Of a stretch of 64,000 nucleotides of DNA, positions 63,109 to 64,000 are shown in pieces. Where the stretch lies: positions 248,001-312,000 of the forward strand of contig NZ_JANHAX010000005.1 of assembly GCF_030848945.1 (NCBI RefSeq), written 5' to 3'. The translations under genes were made by a program, and so were the position numbers. The stretch is from Marimonas arenosa. GTDB lineage: Bacteria > Pseudomonadota > Alphaproteobacteria > Rhodobacterales > Rhodobacteraceae. Within the stretch, counting starts at the first letter, position 1; every line of letters begins with the position of its first letter. Under the pieces are notes generated by a model. That model was given only the letters and a program-made list of their open reading frames with translations. It was not told the DNA's origin and ran no database searches.

Positions 63109-63316
63109 GTCGTTTCCCTGCACACGCCCTGGTCGGTGGATAAGACCTGACTTCGGAGAAAGTTTCCAGTCCGCAGACATGGGCCGCGACGACCCGTCCG
63201 GCGCCCGGTCGGGTCCCGCCCCCGCGTCATTTCGGCCCGCCCCTTGCCCTTGGCCCGGAATTGTTGCACCACGGGCGCAGTTTTTTGATGACGCGACCGA
63301 CGAGGAACGACGGAAC

Positions 63317-64000
63317 ATGGCGGACGGCATGATCGACCCAGCAGCGAAACCGACCGAGGACATCTCGGTCCGCGATGTCTTTGGCATCGACAGCGACATG
63401 AAAGTAAAGGGTTTTGCCGACCGCAGCGAGCGTGTGCCCGATCTCGACACCACCTACAAGTTCGACCCGGACACCACGCTGGCGATCCTCGCCGGCTTCG
63501 CCCACAACCGCCGGGTGATGATTCAGGGCTATCACGGCACCGGCAAATCGACCCATATCGAACAGGTGGCGAGCCGCCTTAACTGGCCCTGCGTGCGGGT
63601 CAACCTGGACAGCCATATTTCCCGGATCGACCTCATCGGCAAGGACGCGATCAAGCTCAAGGACGGCAAGCAGGTGACCGAGTTCCACGAGGGCATCCTG
63701 CCCTGGGCGCTCAGGAACCCGACGGCCATCGTGTTCGACGAATACGACGCCGGCCGCGCCGACGTGATGTTCGTGATCCAGCGGGTGCTGGAGCATGACG
63801 GCAAGCTGACGCTGCTGGACCAGAACGAGGTGATCACGCCGAACAGGTATTTCCGCCTCTTCGCCACCGCCAACACGGTGGGCCTAGGCGACACCACCGG
63901 GCTCTATCACGGGGTGCAGCAGATCAACCAGGCGCAGATGGACCGCTGGTCGCTCGTGGCCACGCTCAATTATCTCAGCCACGATGCCGAGACGATGATC
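63317..64000 (+). CDS. cobS: Cobaltochelatase subunit CobS (C-terminus beyond window)
   Basis: The first about 228 residues of CobS, the MoxR-type AAA+ ATPase that, with CobT and CobN, inserts cobalt into hydrogenobyrinic acid a,c-diamide in aerobic B12 synthesis. Visible marks are DTTYKFDPDTTLAILAGF, Walker A GYHGTGKST (about 74-82), Walker B VFDEYDAG (about 138-145), and FATANTVGLGDTTGLYHG (about 178-195). cobT would be expected next. Confidence 0.92.
   Translation, partial: MADGMIDPAAKPTEDISVRDVFGIDSDMKVKGFADRSERVPDLDTTYKFDPDTTLAILAGFAHNRRVMIQGYHGTGKSTHIEQVASRLNWPCVRVNLDSHISRIDLIGKDAIKLKDGKQVTEFHEGILPWALRNPTAIVFDEYDAGRADVMFVIQRVLEHDGKLTLLDQNEVITPNRYFRLFATANTVGLGDTTGLYHGVQQINQAQMDRWSLVATLNYLSHDAETMI

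Noticed and set aside
1..64000. CRISPR arrays, insertion sequences, tRNA and rRNA genes, prophage
   Set aside because: No regularly spaced repeats, no transposase or integrase frames, no cloverleaf with a TTCGA-type loop in intergenic DNA, and no structural phage genes were seen.

Overview
The window is about 64 kb of GC-rich chromosomal DNA. It looks like a member of the Rhodobacterales (Roseobacter/Rhodobacter group, Alphaproteobacteria). The supporting signs are a short alphaproteobacterial-type ProRS, an HdaA-type DnaA-like regulator, a GltX copy plus GatB (indirect Gln-tRNA formation), a bolA/dnaJ/cobS neighbourhood, a PntA-type transhydrogenase, and RTX proteins with C-terminal Hint domains. 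The genus cannot be fixed from sequence alone. I see no tRNA or rRNA gene, no insertion sequence, no prophage and no CRISPR array, so this is mostly core genome with a few accessory insertions.

Layout. 1-5 kb: start of pntA, an ICMT-like methyltransferase, a Tat-exported rhodanese, an SDR, then kynureninase followed by the wreck of a tryptophan 2,3-dioxygenase. 5-10 kb: a large RTX/Hint protein, a class I amidotransferase with its XRE-cupin regulator, a fasciclin protein and a structured intergenic stretch ending in a strong terminator. 10-20 kb: pepN, an SDR and two small membrane proteins, the lolCD lipoprotein exporter, a DUF2937 protein, a DUF523 protein, proS and a second fasciclin protein. 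20-33 kb: a serralysin-like RTX protease, then an AI-2E-type permease, hdaA, ppk1 and ppx. This group is interrupted by a Ca2+-type P-ATPase and an arylsulfotransferase-like gene. A haloalkane dehalogenase follows. 33-40 kb: a cold-shock protein, a coupled small ORF plus HExxH protein, the tesA/ybbA/ybbP cluster, and an inositol-phosphatase family gene. 40-46 kb: the glycine cleavage operon (gcvT-gcvH-VOC-gcvP) behind a tandem glycine riboswitch, then an NsrR-like Rrf2 regulator with an FNR box. 46-64 kb: a DUF2202 ferritin-like protein, a MATE exporter, gltX, a lytic transglycosylase, a pair of unrecognised paralogues around a tiny ORF, gatB, a GIN-domain protein, a degenerate receiver protein, a HemJ/CopD-like protein, a thioesterase, bolA, dnaJ, msrB, a K+ channel and the start of cobS.

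Functional themes. Several genes act at the cell surface or in export: lolCD, RTX proteins, fasciclins, GIN-domain protein, lytic transglycosylase and YbbAP/TesA. Amino-acid and one-carbon metabolism is represented by gcvTHP, kynU and the dead kynA. Polyphosphate turnover is represented by ppk1 and ppx.

The most distinctive items are: the kynA relic next to an intact kynU; a possible structured small RNA at 9.66-9.83 kb; an inverted pair of an intergenic repeat acting between convergent genes; two coding small ORFs with strong ribosome-binding sites; the unexplained paralogue pair at 52-55 kb; and a perfect FNR box in the promoter of the NsrR-like regulator. I did not find anything that can honestly be called a complete new system. 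The paralogue pair and the small-ORF/zincin operon are the best candidates for unstudied biology.
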